From the NCBI RefSeq assembly GCF_002210165.1, contig NZ_AQQP01000002.1, forward strand, positions 186,001-250,000: DNA of 64,000 bases, given 5' to 3'. This DNA is from Phaeobacter sp. 22II1-1F12B. Lineage in GTDB: Bacteria > Pseudomonadota > Alphaproteobacteria > Rhodobacterales > Rhodobacteraceae. Position numbers and translations under genes: made by a program. The notes beneath the pieces were generated by a model that saw only the letters and a list, made by a program, of their open reading frames with translations, ran no database searches and was not told the DNA's origin. Below are positions 34,660-44,877 of this stretch, piece after piece (position 1 is the first letter of the stretch; the number at the start of each line of letters is the position of its first letter).

Positions 34660-36150
34660 ATGTCACTGCTTTCCACCACCCTATCCCGCGTCACCCTGTC
34701 GGTACTGCTGGGCAGCACGCTCTGCGCTGCGCCCGCGCTTGCCAGCGATCTGGTCATCGGCCTTCAGCAGGAACCGACCTCGCTGGACCCGACCGCAGAT
34801 GCCACCGCATCGATCGACGGGATGCTCGCCGCGAATGTTTATGAATCCCTGACCACCGTCACCGAAAGCGGCGAAGTGGAACCGGCGCTGGCCGAAAGCT
34901 GGGAAATCTCCGAAGACGGGCTGACCTATACGTTCAAGCTGCGCGAAGGCGTGAAATACCACGACGATACCGATTTCGATTCGGCCGACGTGATCTTTGC
35001 CTTCAACCGCGCGATGGCCGAGGACAGCACCAACCCCTCCAAGAGCATTTTCAAGCCCATCGGCTCTGTCGAAGCGCCGGATGAAAATACCGTCGTAATC
35101 ACCCTGACGACGAAGGACGCGTTTTTCCTGTTCAACCTCGCTCAGGGCGATGCTGCCATCGTGGCAGAGGAATCGGCAGACCTGAACAACGCCACGCCCG
35201 TCGGCACCGGCCCGTTCAAGTTTGACAGCTGGACCCGTGGCGACCGCCTGACACTGGTCAAGAACGACAACTGGCACGATGCCGAAAGCGTCCAGCTTGA
35301 CCGCGTCGAATTCCGCTTCATCTCGGATGCCGCCGCCGCCAGCGCCGCGATGATGGCCGAAGAGATCGACGCCTTCCCCGGATTCCCCGCGCCCGAGATG
35401 ATGCCCCAGTTCGAAGCCGACCCGCGTTTCAACGTGGAAATCGGCAGCACCGAGGGCGAAGTCATCCTCGCGATGAACAACTCCAAACCGCCCTTCGACA
35501 ATGTCGAGGTCCGCCGCGCCGTTTCCACCGCGATCAACCGCGACGAAATCATCGACGGCGCGATGTACGGTCAGGCCGTGCCCATCGGCAGCTTCTACCC
35601 GCCGCATGGCCCGGCCTACGAGGATCTGACCGGCCTCTACCCGCATGACGCCGAAAAGGCCAAGGCGATGTTCGCCGAGGCCGGTGTCGAAGGCACCGAG
35701 ATGACGATCCGCGTGCCCCCCTTCCCCTACGCGACCCGCTCTGCTGAAATCATCCAGGCCGAGCTGGCCGATGCGGGCATCGACGCCAAGGTGGAAAATG
35801 TCGAATGGGGCTTCTGGATCGACGAGGTCTACAAGAAAAAGAACTACGACATGACCATCATCGCGCATACCAGCCCCAACGACATGGGCAACTTCGCGCG
35901 CGGTCCCGACTATTTCTACGGTTATGACGATCCCGAGTTCACCAAGCTCTGGGACAGCATCCAGACCGAGGCTGATGACGAAAAGCGCAACGCGCTGCTG
36001 AAACAGGGGCAGGAATATCTTGCCGATCAGGCCGTGCACGGCTTCCTCTTCCAGCTGCCGCGCCTCAGCGTGATCCGCACCAACGTGGACGGGTTCTGGA
36101 AATCCGCACCGGTCCTGTTCCAGCCGCTGGCAGGTGTGACCGTTAATTGA
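34660..36150 (+). CDS. Peptide-type ABC transporter substrate-binding protein (cluster 2)
   Basis: A 496-residue family 5 binding protein. A Sec signal peptide ends at APALA before SDLVIGLQQEPTSLDPTADATASIDGM, the classic DppA-family opening. The LAESWEISEDGLTYTFKLREGVKYHD region is also diagnostic. The ATG at 34660 follows AAGGAG at the right distance; the frame is open to 34525 but that lacks a signal. It feeds the permeases at 36219-37978. The associated phosphodiesterase suggests a phosphate-diester or nucleotide-like ligand, which is only inference. A 68-base gap precedes the permease gene. Confidence 0.92.
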   Translation: MSLLSTTLSRVTLSVLLGSTLCAAPALASDLVIGLQQEPTSLDPTADATASIDGMLAANVYESLTTVTESGEVEPALAESWEISEDGLTYTFKLREGVKYHDDTDFDSADVIFAFNRAMAEDSTNPSKSIFKPIGSVEAPDENTVVITLTTKDAFFLFNLAQGDAAIVAEESADLNNATPVGTGPFKFDSWTRGDRLTLVKNDNWHDAESVQLDRVEFRFISDAAAASAAMMAEEIDAFPGFPAPEMMPQFEADPRFNVEIGSTEGEVILAMNNSKPPFDNVEVRRAVSTAINRDEIIDGAMYGQAVPIGSFYPPHGPAYEDLTGLYPHDAEKAKAMFAEAGVEGTEMTIRVPPFPYATRSAEIIQAELADAGIDAKVENVEWGFWIDEVYKKKNYDMTIIAHTSPNDMGNFARGPDYFYGYDDPEFTKLWDSIQTEADDEKRNALLKQGQEYLADQAVHGFLFQLPRLSVIRTNVDGFWKSAPVLFQPLAGVTVN

Positions 36151-36218
36151 TGACAGGCATGGCCGGGTGCAGTCAGCGCCCGGCCTCCCGCTCTCCCCGC
36201 GGGCAAGACTGAAGTTAC

Positions 36219-37163
36219 ATGGCATATTTCCTGTTCCGCCGGACGCTCGGCTTCGTGCTGACGCTGCTTGCAGTGTCCGTTGTCGTGTTCGCCGTGATGA
36301 ACATCCTCCCCGGCGATCCGGCCCTCACCATTCTCGGCCTCGACGCAACCGAAGACGCGCTCGCCGCGCTTCGTGAACAGTTCGGCCTCAACGATCCGCT
36401 GCTCAGCCGCTATTTCAGCTGGGTCGGCAATGCGCTGACCGGAGATTTCGGCACCAGCCATTCCTTCCGCGTCCCCGTGTCGGAACTTATCGCCGAACGT
36501 CTGCCGATGACGATCTCGCTCGCCGTCGCAGGCATGATCTTCACCGTCATCCTTGCCCTGATCATGGGCATCGGTGCCGCCGCCAACCACCGCAAGGCCG
36601 GTGACTGGGGCGTGATGTTCCTCAGCCAGCTCGGCATCGCCGTCCCCGCCTTCTGGCTCTCAATGCTGCTCGTTCTGCTCTTTGCCGTCAAACTCCGCTG
36701 GCTGCCCCCCGGCGGTTTCCCCGGCTGGAGCGACCCGGTCGCCGCCATGCGCGCGCTGATCCTGCCCACCGTGGCGCTCGGTCTCGTGCAATCCTCGGTG
36801 CTGGCCCGCGTAACACGCTCTTCCGCGCTCGAGGTGATGCGGCAGGATTTCGTCCGCACCGCCCGCGCCACGGGCTTTTCCCGCCAGCGCGTTCTCTGGC
36901 GTCACGTGCTGCCCAACGCGCTGGTGCCCATCGTCACCATCGTGGGGATGCAATTCGCCGCCCTCGTGACCGGCACCATCGTGATCGAGAACGTGTTCTA
37001 CCTCCCCGGCCTCGGGCGGCTGATCTTCCAGTCCATCGCCAACCGCGACCTGCCCACCGTGCAGGCGCTGGTGATGCTCTTTGCCGCCATCGTCGTCACC
37101 GCGAATTTCATCGTTGACCTGCTTTATGTGGTGATCGACCCCCGCCTGAAGGCCCGCGCATGA
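36219..37163 (+). CDS. Peptide-type ABC transporter permease, DppB-like (cluster 2)
   Basis: A 314-residue, six-helix permease with the N-terminal ILPGDPALTILGLDATEDALAALR segment and EAA loop (RQDFVRTARATGFSRQRVLWRHVLPN) of the DppB family. It follows the binding-protein gene on the same strand and overlaps the DppC gene by four bases. All of the family's conserved regions seem intact. Confidence 0.93.
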   Translation: MAYFLFRRTLGFVLTLLAVSVVVFAVMNILPGDPALTILGLDATEDALAALREQFGLNDPLLSRYFSWVGNALTGDFGTSHSFRVPVSELIAERLPMTISLAVAGMIFTVILALIMGIGAAANHRKAGDWGVMFLSQLGIAVPAFWLSMLLVLLFAVKLRWLPPGGFPGWSDPVAAMRALILPTVALGLVQSSVLARVTRSSALEVMRQDFVRTARATGFSRQRVLWRHVLPNALVPIVTIVGMQFAALVTGTIVIENVFYLPGLGRLIFQSIANRDLPTVQALVMLFAAIVVTANFIVDLLYVVIDPRLKARA

Positions 37164-37978
37164 AACGGCTGCCCGTCAACCTGCTGATCGGCGCGGCGCT
37201 CGTCATGTTAGTGATCGGGGCCGCCGCCCTGTCGCTGATCTGGACGCCGCATGACTATACCGACATGAACATTCGCGGGAAATTCGGCCCGCCTTCGGAA
37301 ACGCACTGGCTTGGCACCGACCAGCTTGGCCGCGACGTGGTCTCGCAGCTCATGGCAGCGGCGCGCAACTCCATGGCCGTGGCCCTCGCCGCTGTACTGA
37401 TCGGCGGCTCCATCGGCACCGCCCTCGGCCTGCTCGCCTCCGCCATCGGCGGCTGGGTCGAGGATCTGGTGATGCGCATCGCCGATATCGGTTTCGCCTT
37501 TCCGGCGCTGCTTTTCGCGATCATGCTGGCCGCCGTTTTCGGCCCCTCACTCACCAACGCGATACTTGCGATCTCTTTCATCAACATCCCCGTCTTCGCC
37601 CGCGTCGCCCGCGCCTCGGCCAACCAGATATGGACCCGCGAATACGTGACAGCCGCGCAGGCCGCAGGGCTGACCCGCGCCGCCATTTCGCGCGATCATA
37701 TCCTGCCCAATATCGCCGCGCCGATCATCGTGCAGGCCACCATCGAATTCGCCGTCGCCATTCTGGCCGAGGCCGCGCTGTCTTACCTTGGCCTTGGCGC
37801 GCAGCCCCCCGCGCCCTCATGGGGCCGGATGCTCTCCGAGGCGCAAACGCTGATGTATCTCGCGCCGCAACTGGCGATCTACCCCGGCCTCTGCATCGTC
37901 ACCGCCGTTCTGGGCTTTGGCCTGCTGGGTGACGGGCTGCGCGACGTGACCGACCCCCGGCTGGTACGGGAGCGCTAG
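37160..37978 (+). CDS. Peptide-type ABC transporter permease, DppC-like (cluster 2)
   Basis: A 272-residue permease, slightly short because the N-terminal cytoplasmic tail is minimal. The motif HWLGTDQLGRDVVSQLMAAARNS and the EAA loop (YVTAAQAAGLTRAAISRDHILPN) identify the DppC group. The start overlaps the DppB gene (ATGA), and its TAG is immediately followed by the ATG of the first ATPase gene with no spacing. Confidence 0.92.
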   Translation: MKRLPVNLLIGAALVMLVIGAAALSLIWTPHDYTDMNIRGKFGPPSETHWLGTDQLGRDVVSQLMAAARNSMAVALAAVLIGGSIGTALGLLASAIGGWVEDLVMRIADIGFAFPALLFAIMLAAVFGPSLTNAILAISFINIPVFARVARASANQIWTREYVTAAQAAGLTRAAISRDHILPNIAAPIIVQATIEFAVAILAEAALSYLGLGAQPPAPSWGRMLSEAQTLMYLAPQLAIYPGLCIVTAVLGFGLLGDGLRDVTDPRLVRER

Positions 37979-38949
37979 ATGTTCGATCTCACCAACCTCT
38001 CCGTCCATTTCGGCCCCGCCACCGCCCTGCGCGAGGCAAGCCTGACCATCCGACCCGGCGACCGGCTTGGCATCGTCGGCGAAAGCGGTTCGGGCAAATC
38101 CATGCTCGCCCTCTGCCTGATGGGCATGGCCCCCGAGGCCGCCACCCTCTCCGGCACGCTCACCATCGACGGGCGCGACATGGCAGAAGCCACCGAGCGC
38201 GACTGGCAGGCCCTGCGCGCCCGCCGCGTCGCGATGATCTTTCAGGAACCGATGGCCGCGCTCAACCCGCTCTCGCGTGTCGGCGATACGGTGATGGACC
38301 CGCTGCGTCTACACCTTGGCCTCTCGAAACAGGCCGCCCGCGCCCGCGCGCTGGATCTCTTTGCCGAGGTCGGCATCCCCGACCCTGCGGCCCGCCTGCG
38401 CCAGTTCCCCCATGAACTCTCCGGAGGCCAGCGCCAAAGGGTGCTGATCGCCCTCGCGCTCGCCTGCGACCCCGACCTGCTCATCGCCGACGAACCGACT
38501 ACAGCGCTGGACGCGAACGTCGCTCTGCGCATCACCGACCTGCTGGTGCGTCTCTCGGCTGAACGCAACATGGCGCTGCTTTTCATCAGCCATGATCTCG
38601 CCGCCGTCGCCCGCGCCACCAGCGACATCGCGGTGATGTATGGCGGCGACATTGTCGAGCGCGGTCCGACCCGCGCAGTGCTCGACTCGCCCGCGCACCC
38701 CTACACGCGCGGGTTGCTCGGCGCACGGCCCAGCGCCACGTCGCTCCCCCGCGACGCCAATGGCAAACGCGCCCGCCTGCCCACGATCCCCGGCACCGTG
38801 CCGGGCATGGCCGAACTGCCCAAAGGCTGCCGCTTTGCCGGTCGCTGCCCCGTGGAACTGCCCCATTGCGCCAGTGAGCGCCCCGCCCTCACGAAACCCG
38901 GCCCCGACCGAAGCGCCATCTGCCATGTCCTGTCGCAGGAGGTGAGCGC

Positions 38950-38953
<4 letters not shown>
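37979..38953 (+). CDS. Peptide-type ABC transporter ATPase, DppD-like (cluster 2)
   Basis: A 324-residue ATPase with Walker A GESGSGKSM, signature LSGGQRQRV, Walker [13 protein letters not shown] and the C-terminal cysteine region GCRFAGRCPVELPHC. The residue after the Walker A Lys-Ser pair is Met rather than Thr/Leu, a tolerated change. It begins directly after the DppC stop and overlaps the DppF gene by four bases. Confidence 0.93.
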
Positions 38954-39723
<770 letters not shown>

Positions 39724-39724
39724 T

Positions 39725-40537
39725 ATGACCCGTTTCCTCCACCTCACCGACCTGCATGTCTCGCATCCCGATCTCAAGGATCCCAACCTCCACTCTGACA
39801 CGCCCGCCACCCTGACCCGACTGGTCGAGGCTATCACGGCCATGGACCCTGCGCCCGATTTCGTGGTGGCCAGCGGCGATCTCACCAACCACGGCGACGA
39901 GCTGAGCTACGAGCTGGTCAAGGAACTTCTCGCCGACCTGCCGGTGCCCGTGGTGCTGGCGCTGGGCAATCATGACAAGCGCGAAGGCTTCAACGCCGTG
40001 TTCCGGGACGGCCCCTCGGACCGACCCTATTTCCACGACCAGATCCTTGCCGGGCTGCATGTCATCACGCTGGACACCGGTGTGCCGGGCAAGGTCGCGG
40101 GTGCGATCGACGCGGAACAGCGGGATTTCCTGACCGAGAAGCTCGCGCAGGAACCCGACCTGCCGAAACTCCTGATCCTGCACCACCCGCCCCGCATCGA
40201 CCCGGCGGGCCTGCCCTGGGGCAGCATCGATACCGACAGCACGGAATTCCTCGCCGGCGCGTTCAAGGGTTACAAGGTCGTGGGTATCCTCAGCGGTCAT
40301 ATACACATCAACCAGGTGATCCACTGGCACGGCATCCCGGTCGTGGTCTCGAACGGCAATCACTCCACGGTGGACCTGCTCGAACGCAAAGACATGCGCA
40401 TCATCGAAGGCACCGGTTTCGCGATCTGCGATGTGCGTCCCTCGGGTCTTACCGCGACCTTCGTACCGCTAAGCCCCGACCGCGCGCAACTCGCCTTCAT
40501 CGATCAGGAAAGACTGCGCAGGCTCAGCCTGCTCTGA
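39725..40537 (+). CDS. Calcineurin-like metallophosphoesterase (CpdA/Icc-like)
   Basis: A 270-residue class III phosphodiesterase with the complete metallophosphoesterase motif set: DLH (Asp9, His11), GDLTNHGDE, GNHDKRE and GHIHINQ. The family includes cAMP phosphodiesterase CpdA and glycerophosphodiesterase GpdQ-like enzymes; the extra DSTEFLAGAFKG and open N-terminus do not settle which. It begins one base after the short DppF gene, so it belongs to ABC cluster 2 and probably acts on the imported compound. No signal peptide is present. It is convergent with idi with only nine bases between the stops. Confidence 0.88.
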   Translation: MTRFLHLTDLHVSHPDLKDPNLHSDTPATLTRLVEAITAMDPAPDFVVASGDLTNHGDELSYELVKELLADLPVPVVLALGNHDKREGFNAVFRDGPSDRPYFHDQILAGLHVITLDTGVPGKVAGAIDAEQRDFLTEKLAQEPDLPKLLILHHPPRIDPAGLPWGSIDTDSTEFLAGAFKGYKVVGILSGHIHINQVIHWHGIPVVVSNGNHSTVDLLERKDMRIIEGTGFAICDVRPSGLTATFVPLSPDRAQLAFIDQERLRRLSLL

Positions 40538-40546
40538 TACCGCAGA

Positions 40547-41083
40547 TCAATCGCCGGGGCCGAATATCGCCCCGGCATGGTCCGCCATATAAATCCGCAT
40601 CCATGGGGTGAAATCCAACGGCCGCTCCGCGATCTCCCCGATCAGGGCGTCGTGGTCGATCCAGCGCACCTGATCGACCTCTTCCGGGTTCGGCGTCACA
40701 TCAAGCTCCGCCGGAGACTCGGCCACGAAAAGGTCAACCAGCTCATGCTCGGTCAGGCCATTGCCGACATCGGCGCGGTACTCGATCTGTCCGCGCGCGG
40801 ACAGCTCCAGACCGTCAATCCCCAGCTCCTGCCCAAGACGACGATAGGCGCAGTCCAAAGGGTCTTCCCCCCAATGCGGATGGGTGCAGCAGGTATTCGC
40901 CCAAAGACCCGGCGTATGGTACTTGCCAAGCGCACGACGCTGTATCAGCACCTCCCGCCCCCGGATGACGAAAACGGAAACCGCCGGATGCCGCAGCCCG
41001 CGGCGATGCACGTCAATCTTGTCCACCGCCACCAGCGTGCCATCGACCCATGCCGGGATATCACTGATCTCGCTCACATCCAC
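40547..41083 (-). CDS. idi: Isopentenyl-diphosphate delta-isomerase, type I
   Basis: A 178-residue Nudix-fold isomerase that interconverts isopentenyl and dimethylallyl diphosphate for isoprenoid synthesis. The active-site Cys66 lies in WANTCCTHPHWGED and the Nudix-derived region DPLDCAYRRLGQELGI follows; the downstream VDQVRWID and Glu-containing loop fit the metal site. The length is typical. It is divergent from the cytochrome c gene across a 170-bp gap. In phototrophic Rhodobacteraceae idi and a soluble cytochrome c gene are found near photosynthesis genes, but none is in this window. Confidence 0.92.
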   Translation of the reverse strand: MDVSEISDIPAWVDGTLVAVDKIDVHRRGLRHPAVSVFVIRGREVLIQRRALGKYHTPGLWANTCCTHPHWGEDPLDCAYRRLGQELGIDGLELSARGQIEYRADVGNGLTEHELVDLFVAESPAELDVTPNPEEVDQVRWIDHDALIGEIAERPLDFTPWMRIYMADHAGAIFGPGD

Positions 41084-41253
41084 ACCTCCGGCAGGAACCA
41101 GCGCGCCACGGGCGCCATATCAAGGCCCGCCCCATATCCTCCCCCGCCGCGCGAGACAAGAATGACACATCGCCAAGGTGCGACATCAATACATTTTTTC
41201 CTTTGCACCGGATGCTTTAGTCATAAGTCAAACGCTACAGCAAGGAGCCACGC

Positions 41254-41694
41254 ATGAAACCGACCGCCATCCTCGCCACCCTCGCCCTGAGCCTCGCCAC
41301 CCCGGTCCTCGCCGACAGCCACGCCTCGGGCGATGCGAAAAAGGGCGAGCGCGAATTCAACAAATGCCGGTCCTGCCATACCATCGTCTCCGACAGCGGC
41401 GACGCCATCGTCAAAGGCGGCAAGGTCGGCCCGAACCTCTACGGCATTCTGAACCGTACGCCCGGCAGTGTCGAAGACTACAACTACTCCGAAGGGATGG
41501 TCGCACTCGGCGAAACCGGCATCGTCTGGGACGAGGCCCATTTCACCGACTACGTCATGGACCCGACCGCCTATCTCAAGGAGCACACCGGCGACAGTTC
41601 CGCCCGCAGCAAGATGACCTTCAAGATGAGAAAGGAAGAAGACGCGGCCAATGTCTGGGCCTATCTCGTATCTGTCGGCCCCGATGCCGAATAG
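41254..41694 (+). CDS. Soluble class I cytochrome c (c2/c550-like)
   Basis: A 146-residue periplasmic cytochrome. A signal peptide ends at VLA-DS. The haem motif is Cys38-Arg-Ser-Cys41-His42, and Met in ARSKMTFKM is the probable sixth ligand. GPNLYGILNRTPGSVEDYNYSEGM is typical of the cytochrome c2 group, which shuttles electrons from the bc1 complex to oxidases or, in phototrophs, to reaction centres. AAGGAG lies before the ATG. The gene is probably monocistronic, followed by an inverted pair of dispersed elements that separates it from the convergent iron alcohol dehydrogenase. Confidence 0.92.
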   Translation: MKPTAILATLALSLATPVLADSHASGDAKKGEREFNKCRSCHTIVSDSGDAIVKGGKVGPNLYGILNRTPGSVEDYNYSEGMVALGETGIVWDEAHFTDYVMDPTAYLKEHTGDSSARSKMTFKMRKEEDAANVWAYLVSVGPDAE

Positions 41695-41727
41695 AACTCA
41701 CCCCATAAAGGGCTAAATCTGAAAGAA

Positions 41728-41829
41728 GGGGCCAGCCCCTCTTGGCCTGACGGCCAATTCACCCCGGGATATTTGAAACCCAAAGAACATGAGGATTCCC
41801 CTGCTTCTTTGGGTCTCAAAATATCCCCG
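41728..41829. repeat. Dispersed 3'-flanking element, copies 4a (minus) and 4b (plus) facing each other
   Basis: Copy 4a reads on the minus strand. Its core is at 41765-41787, hairpin 1 (TTGGCC, four-base loop, GGCCAA) at 41742-41757 and hairpin 2 (GGGG..CCCC) at 41728-41739, the same order as in copies 1-3. Copy 4b has its core on the plus strand at 41805-41829 (TTCTTTGGGTCTCAAAATAT then CCCCG) with only weak pairing after it. The two cores form a near-perfect long inverted repeat between convergent genes. The pair should be able to fold in either transcript and may serve as a bidirectional end signal. Confidence 0.8.
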
Positions 41830-41891
41830 CCGGAGGCAATTCCGAGGAAGAAGCCGAAGGCTGATGACGAGTAGAAAAGAATTGGCGAAGT

Positions 41892-43070
41892 TTACTTCGC
41901 CAGCTCCAGGATCTGCATCACGTCGGCGGGTTCGGAAATCGGGCGGGGGTTTGTTTTACCCCAGATGTCATCCATCGTGTATTCCGCGACCTGCTGGAAG
42001 CGGTCTTCGGTTACATCCACCGCCGAGAGCGAGCGCGGCATGCCGAGGCTGGCGATGAAATTATCCACCAGTTCCGAAGCAGAGGTGTTCGGCTGACCGA
42101 AGGCGTCGCGGATGGTGGCCTGCCGGTGATCATTCACGCTCTCGTTCCAGCGCAGCACAAAGGGCGACATCACGCAGGATGTGTAGCCATGCGGCACGTC
42201 GCAGAGTCCACCAAGCACGTGGCCGATCGCATGGCTGGCCCCCATCGGCACGCCGGCGATGATCGGCAGCATGGATTGCCAAACGCCCATCTGGCATTTC
42301 ATCCGCGCGTCGAGATCACCCGGGTCTGCCTTGGCGCGGGGCAGGCCCTCGATCAGCAGTTTCAACGCGCTCATCGCCTGCCCGTCGCTGAAATCGTTGG
42401 AGTGCAAGGATTGGAGGGTTTCGATCGCGTGATCCAGCGCGCGCACGCCGGTTGAGAGCCACAGCCATTCAGGCGTATGCACCGTCATCGCCGGGTCAAG
42501 AACCAGGGAAACCGGCGCCATCACGCGTTCCTGATAGCCCTGCTTGTGCTTGCTGACCGGATCGGTCGAACCGGAGAGCGGGTTGAACTCGCCTCCCGAA
42601 AGCGTCGTCGGCACGCAGATGGTGCGGATGTCCTGCGCGTCGAACTGCGGCAGGACCATCGCGCCGGCGTCGTCAACCGTGATGTGATAGGGTTCCATGT
42701 CATCGGCATTGCGGATGTCGTGCTTCAGCATGACCGGCACGATCTTGGCACAGTCGGTGACCGATCCGCCGCCGACCGAAACGATCAGGTCGGCCCCGGC
42801 GTCGCGCGCCTGTTCAGTTGCCGCCATCACGTCTGTGCGTGGCACGTGGGGCTGCACGCCGCTGAACGTGCCGGCGTGACGCTCGCCCAGCGCGGCTTCG
42901 ATCTGGGCGATTTCATCGGTATTCTTCACCAGTGAATCGCTGGCGATCAGGAATACGCGCTTGTTATCCATCATCTCGGCTTCGGCCTTGAGCGATTGGG
43001 CCGCGCGTTCACCAAAGCGCACGCGTTCCGTCGATGTCAGCACCACCATGCCCTTGTTCAGTTCCGGCAT
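41892..43070 (-). CDS. Iron-containing alcohol dehydrogenase (group III, maleylacetate-reductase-like motif)
   Basis: A 392-residue iron-dependent dehydrogenase. The NAD-binding GGGSVTDCAK and the metal-binding region GASHAIGHVLGGLCDVPHGYTS are clear. The HVLGG...PHG wording is shared by maleylacetate reductases as well as alcohol dehydrogenases. The ATG at 43070 is preceded by GAGGAGGAG; an upstream in-frame ATG would place that site inside the gene. It is followed upstream on the same strand by an acyl-CoA ligase and a Baeyer-Villiger monooxygenase. It is therefore likely to oxidise the alcohol released from the ester product, or alternatively to reduce a ring-fission product. Confidence 0.88.
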   Translation of the reverse strand: MPELNKGMVVLTSTERVRFGERAAQSLKAEAEMMDNKRVFLIASDSLVKNTDEIAQIEAALGERHAGTFSGVQPHVPRTDVMAATEQARDAGADLIVSVGGGSVTDCAKIVPVMLKHDIRNADDMEPYHITVDDAGAMVLPQFDAQDIRTICVPTTLSGGEFNPLSGSTDPVSKHKQGYQERVMAPVSLVLDPAMTVHTPEWLWLSTGVRALDHAIETLQSLHSNDFSDGQAMSALKLLIEGLPRAKADPGDLDARMKCQMGVWQSMLPIIAGVPMGASHAIGHVLGGLCDVPHGYTSCVMSPFVLRWNESVNDHRQATIRDAFGQPNTSASELVDNFIASLGMPRSLSAVDVTEDRFQQVAEYTMDDIWGKTNPRPISEPADVMQILELAK

Positions 43071-43175
43071 GTCTTTCTCCTCCTCATGCATCCATTTACC
43101 CCGCGCGCGCCTCCTCTGCGCCGCAGGTCACCTGCCGGGGCCCGCAGCACGGGCCACCGGTCATATCGTTTGAAA

Positions 43176-44828
43176 TCAGGCGGGCGTGCGGAACCGCTCG
43201 CCCTTGATGGAGCGGCCCTCGGCCTCGCGGTCCCAGGTTTCCGGGGTCACGCCTTCGCGGCGCAGCTCGTGTTTCAACACCTTGGCGCTTGGCGTCTTTG
43301 GCAGGCTCTCCATCACCCGCACGTAGCGGGGCACCATGAAATAGGCCATCCGGTCCTTGAGAAAATCGATCAGCGCGCCGGGGTCGATTTCCTTGTCGGC
43401 CACCGGGGCAACGCAGATAAGCACGTCATCCTCGCTATGTTCGCTGTCGACCGCCACGGCGGCCGCCTCGAAGACATCCGGATGCGCCAGCACCTCGGAT
43501 TCCACCTCGAAGGACGAGATGTTCTCGCCCCGGCGGCGGATCGAATCCTTCATCCGGTCGGTGAAGAAATAGTTGCCTTCCTCGTCGCGGATAAAGGCGT
43601 CGCCCGAGTGGAACCAGCCATTGCGCCATGCCTTCGCCGTGGCCTCGGGCATCTTGTGATAGCCGCTGTTCATCGCCCAGGGCCGGTCGGTGCGGATGAT
43701 CATCTCGCCCATCACGCCCACCGGCACCTCGCAGTCATTCTCATCAACCAGCCGGACCTCTACCCCGGGCCGCGCCTTGCCGCAGGACCCGCGCACCGTC
43801 GGGTTGGGTTCCGACACGATGGGCGAGGAGACCTCGGTCATGTTGAAGATCGTGTAGACATCTACGCCGAACCGCTTGGCAAAGCCCTCGGCATTCGATG
43901 CCAGCGGCACCATCAGCACCGTGCGCAGCGGGTTTTTGGTATCGTCCTCACCGGCGGGCTGCTTTTCAAGGAAGCTTGCCATCACGCCCAACAGGAAGGC
44001 CACCGTCGCGCCAGTATTTCTGACAGAGTCCCAGTAGGTTGCCGTATCGAACCGGTCGACCACGGCAATCGACGCCCCCCGCGCGAGCAGGCAGAACATC
44101 GGCCCCATGCCGCCGATATGGAACATCGGCGCGTTGATCATGTAACGGTCGTCTTCGGTGACGAAAGGCCAGCTTTCCGGACCCGCGTTGGAAAACAGGT
44201 GCAGGTAGGAGGTCAGCACGCCCTTGGACGGCCCGGTGGTGCCCGAGGTAAAGATAATCGCCATCGGATCCCAGGGTTCGATGGTCCGCGCCAGCGGCTT
44301 CAACGTGCCGCTTTCCGGCTCCATCACCTCGGCGTAGTGCTTGTGCGGCAGGGGCGCCTTGTCGACGCGGCCCCCCGTCACGAGGATCTGGTCCAGCGCG
44401 GCAAGGTCAAGACCTTCCATCCGCTCGACAAGGCTCGATTCGACCACCGCCAGCTTGGCGTCGGACACGTCGATCACGTGTTCCAGCAATTTGCCCTTGT
44501 AGGCGGTGTTGATCGGCACATAGACCGCGCCCAGATAGTTCAGCGCGAAAAAGATACGGATCTGCTCGCGGCAGTTCGGCATCCAGACCAGCACGTGATC
44601 GCCCTGCGCCACGCCAAGGTTCTGCAGACCCAGCGCCGTCTGCACGATCTTTTCGCGCAAACTGCGGTAATCCCACTCCTCGCCATTGTCGTCGAACTTG
44701 ACGAACACCTTGTCGGGGCGTTCCTCGGCCCAGCGATCGATCAAGTATCGTGTCACAACGCCATTGCGCGGCGGGACACGGGGGTCGGTGGTTTCGGGTG
44801 CAACGGGGCTGTCTTCAACGGTCAGCAT
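43176..44828 (-). CDS. ATP-dependent acyl-CoA ligase (AMP-forming)
   Basis: A 550-residue member of the adenylate-forming superfamily. The P-loop is IFTSGTTGPSKG, and the A5/A8-type motifs are MTEVSSP and FFTDRMKDSIRRRGENISSFEVE. The C-terminal catalytic Lys region is PKTPSAKVLKHELR. It activates a carboxylic acid to its CoA thioester, probably the acid released in the adjacent oxidation route. I selected the ATG at 44828 because GGGGAGG precedes it; the longer frame from 44903 overlaps the monooxygenase gene. It resembles crotonobetaine/carnitine-CoA-ligase-like and fatty-acyl ligases, so chain preference is open. Confidence 0.9.
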   Translation of the reverse strand: MLTVEDSPVAPETTDPRVPPRNGVVTRYLIDRWAEERPDKVFVKFDDNGEEWDYRSLREKIVQTALGLQNLGVAQGDHVLVWMPNCREQIRIFFALNYLGAVYVPINTAYKGKLLEHVIDVSDAKLAVVESSLVERMEGLDLAALDQILVTGGRVDKAPLPHKHYAEVMEPESGTLKPLARTIEPWDPMAIIFTSGTTGPSKGVLTSYLHLFSNAGPESWPFVTEDDRYMINAPMFHIGGMGPMFCLLARGASIAVVDRFDTATYWDSVRNTGATVAFLLGVMASFLEKQPAGEDDTKNPLRTVLMVPLASNAEGFAKRFGVDVYTIFNMTEVSSPIVSEPNPTVRGSCGKARPGVEVRLVDENDCEVPVGVMGEMIIRTDRPWAMNSGYHKMPEATAKAWRNGWFHSGDAFIRDEEGNYFFTDRMKDSIRRRGENISSFEVESEVLAHPDVFEAAAVAVDSEHSEDDVLICVAPVADKEIDPGALIDFLKDRMAYFMVPRYVRVMESLPKTPSAKVLKHELRREGVTPETWDREAEGRSIKGERFRTPA

Positions 44829-44877
44829 CTTTTCCTCCCCAGAAAATGCCAGTGTTTCATTTACGCACGCCTGTGGT

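Noticed and set aside
40547-41694. Assigning the idi/cytochrome c region as part of a photosynthesis gene cluster
   Set aside because: No bch, crt, puf or puh gene lies in the window; the pairing alone is not sufficient.
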